This document shows, piece after piece, positions 5,913 to 7,112 of a stretch of DNA of 7,112 bases. Under the pieces are notes generated by a model. It ran no database searches. It saw only the letters and a list, made by a program, of their open reading frames with translations, and was not told where the DNA came from. This DNA is from an uncultured Eubacteriales bacterium (GTDB lineage: Bacteria > Bacillota > Clostridia > Oscillospirales > Acutalibacteraceae). The stretch covers positions 1 to 7,112 of the forward strand of contig ONFW01000151.1 in NCBI GenBank assembly GCA_900317215.1. The letters are read 5' to 3'. Numbering within the stretch: position 1 is the first letter of the stretch; each line of letters begins with the position of its first letter. A program made the translations under genes and the position numbers.

Positions 5913-6392
5913 GTGAACATAAGCATAATTTGCGTGGGCAGACTGAAGGAAAGGTATTGGGAAGATGCCTGCAGAGAGTATTCAAAAAGACTGAACGGTA
6001 TCTGTTCCTTCAATATCATAGAAACGGACGAGGAAAGGATATCGGACAGCCCGCACAGTGCGGATATCAGGAAAACTCTTGAGAAAGAGGGAAAGCGTTT
6101 GCTTGCCGCAGTTCCAAAGGGCGCTGCGATAATAGCAATGTGTATTGAGGGCAGGCAAAAAAGCTCGGAGGAACTTGCGGAACAGATAGAGGAGCTTGCT
6201 CTGAGCGGAGTGAGCAGCATCGCCTTTATCATAGGCGGCTCGTGGGGACTGTCTGAGGAGGTAAAGAATAAAGCGAGGCTGAAGCTTTCGATGTCGGAGA
6301 TGACCTTTCCGCATCAGCTTGCAAGGGTGATGCTGTGCGAGCAGATATACCGTTCGTTTCAGATCAATTCTGGCACGCAATATCACAAATGA
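5913..6392 (+). CDS. rlmH: 23S rRNA (pseudouridine1915-N3)-methyltransferase
   Basis: RlmH methylates N3 of pseudouridine 1915 in helix 69 of 23S rRNA on assembled 70S ribosomes, using S-adenosylmethionine. It is a small SPOUT (knotted) methyltransferase that acts as a dimer. The product has 159 residues, the same size as Staphylococcus aureus RlmH (OrfX). Family markers are the N-terminal ISIICVGRLKERYW, the SAM-binding knot FIIGGSWGLSEEV at 105-117, MTFPHQLARVMLCEQIYR near 130-147, and the terminal YHK. The GTG start is set by GGGGAG upstream. The gene follows walJ by 53 bases with no clear promoter between, so they are probably co-transcribed. In staphylococci the 3' end of this gene is the SCC insertion site. 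The terminal codons here are similar, as expected from the conserved protein end, but no second copy is visible. Confidence 0.95.
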   Translation: MNISIICVGRLKERYWEDACREYSKRLNGICSFNIIETDEERISDSPHSADIRKTLEKEGKRLLAAVPKGAAIIAMCIEGRQKSSEELAEQIEELALSGVSSIAFIIGGSWGLSEEVKNKARLKLSMSEMTFPHQLARVMLCEQIYRSFQINSGTQYHK

Positions 6393-6410
6393 AAAGGAGG
6401 CGTACAAACT

Positions 6411-7052
6411 GTGCGCGTCACCGACAATTACAGCATTTATTATAAAGAAAACTGCATTGGCGTATACCTTTGGTTCAGCAGCGGGAAAAAAAGCTACAGC
6501 GCGGTAAGATATGAGCTGCCATGCCTGAAAGAAAAGGGCGTTCCGAAGGAGCTGACAAAGGACTTCGACGGACCGCTCCCTTATCTTGAGGCATTGATGC
6601 AGAAAGAAAACCGTGCAGGGAACACAAGGCATATTGTTTATATATCCGGTGATATCACTATAAAAAGAACACCTTATGAAACAGGCGTGAGTTTTATTGT
6701 GTATGATATGAACGCCAAAAGGGGCGCGGAGGGCTATTCCGAAAAAAGGTATGTCACTGCTCACACAGAAGGCGGCAGGGAGACAGAGGACATGAACGAA
6801 TGGGCCTCATGGTACCGATTTAACAAAATGGATGACGGCACCTATGAAGCCGAGCTTGACGAAGCATGGTTCTGGGGCGGCGGTCACAACGATGGCGGTA
6901 CCATACACACAGAGATACCTGAGGAGTGGTTCTGTTTGCCTTATGACGATTTTCTTGAAAAAGTCGTAACTCTTTCCCGAGCGGCTCATTACGGTTTTAC
7001 CGCAGACGAGCTGAGGAAAAGAGAGGGGCTCAGAGATTTTTTCGGGTTTTGA
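6411..7052 (+). CDS. Unrecognised 213-residue protein
   Basis: I do not recognise this family. The start is GTG with an excellent AAAGGAGG site (6393-6400) ten bases upstream, and the frame stays open for 213 codons with codon use like its neighbours, so it is very likely a real gene. No signal peptide, membrane segment, zinc cluster or nucleotide-binding loop is visible, so a soluble cytoplasmic protein is expected. It is rich in aromatic residues (tryptophans at 21, 131, 134, 153, 155 and 173) and in acidic residues in its second half. A distinctive stretch, AWFWGGGHNDGGTIHTEIP (152-170), contains a glycine-rich turn with two histidines. After it comes a probably helical tail ending AAHYGFTADELRKREGLRDFFGF (split here as residues 191-202 and 203-213). 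It starts 18 bases after the rlmH stop, so translation is probably linked to that operon. Function cannot be inferred from position alone. Confidence 0.8.
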   Translation: MRVTDNYSIYYKENCIGVYLWFSSGKKSYSAVRYELPCLKEKGVPKELTKDFDGPLPYLEALMQKENRAGNTRHIVYISGDITIKRTPYETGVSFIVYDMNAKRGAEGYSEKRYVTAHTEGGRETEDMNEWASWYRFNKMDDGTYEAELDEAWFWGGGHNDGGTIHTEIPEEWFCLPYDDFLEKVVTLSRAAHYGFTADELRKREGLRDFFGF

Positions 7053-7112
7053 GAGCCTCTGTGTCAGAGGGCGGCAAGCTGACGCCCCCGTGTTTCGACG
7101 AGATCGACTGTA
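7053..7112. other. GC-rich tail with two small stem-loops
   Basis: The last 60 bases have 37 G or C by my count, well above the genes to the left. CCTCTG (7056-7061) pairs with CAGAGG (7065-7070) around TGT, and GGGCG (7069-7073) can pair with CGCCC (7083-7087), so the two stems compete. No T-run follows, so this is at best a weak terminator for the preceding gene. The minus strand is open from the window edge to a stop at 7064-7066 and could be the end of a convergent gene, but only about 15 codons are visible. No gene is called. Confidence 0.35.

Noticed and set aside
6381..6392. Substitution of Pro by Gln before the terminal YHK of RlmH as a damaged active site
   Set aside because: As I recall, the staphylococcal protein also lacks Pro at this position, so it varies naturally. 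The flanking residues are intact.
5982..6764. Minus-strand open frame of 260 codons opposite rlmH and the unknown gene
   Set aside because: It overlaps rlmH, which is certain, and the start of the well-supported gene after it. The translated sequence shows no recognisable domain.

Overview
This window looks like a housekeeping segment of a Clostridia chromosome, most likely a Ruminococcus-like member of the Oscillospiraceae. That placement is an inference from gene content, gene order, moderate GC, strong AGGAGG-type ribosome binding sites and a sigma-A type promoter; no rRNA or other taxonomic marker is present. All confident genes lie on the + strand. There are eight: one cut by the left edge and seven complete. 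Four of the seven complete genes start with TTG or GTG, each behind a good Shine-Dalgarno site.

Left block (1-3348) is an operon-like run. It holds the C-terminal two thirds of a Sua5/YwlC-type threonylcarbamoyl-AMP synthase (tRNA t6A synthesis), coaE (last step of coenzyme A synthesis), a small membrane-anchored lytic transglycosylase, and an M18 zinc aminopeptidase. The first three genes overlap by 8 and 4 bases, and the fourth follows after 13 bases, so co-transcription and translational coupling are likely. An intrinsic terminator at 3357-3399 closes the block.

The intergenic region (3349-3705) holds that terminator, a widely spaced inverted repeat, a short palindrome that could be an operator, a near-consensus promoter (TTGACA, 17-base spacer, TATCAT) and a leader of about 150 bases with a GC-rich hairpin.

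Right block (3706-7052) carries murA (first committed step of peptidoglycan synthesis, MurZ/MurA2-like in sequence), walJ/yycJ (metallo-beta-lactamase-fold hydrolase), rlmH (23S rRNA pseudouridine methyltransferase) and a 213-residue protein I do not recognise. murA and walJ are separated by an unusually good RNA hairpin with a GAAA tetraloop. walJ and rlmH are neighbours in many Firmicutes, usually with walRK and htrA nearby. Here the two-component system and the protease are absent and murA sits upstream instead.

The last 60 bases are GC-rich with two small stem-loops and no assignable gene. I found no convincing sign of a mobile element, CRISPR array or new multi-gene system. The best leads are the murA-walJ hairpin, the murA control region and the unknown gene after rlmH.
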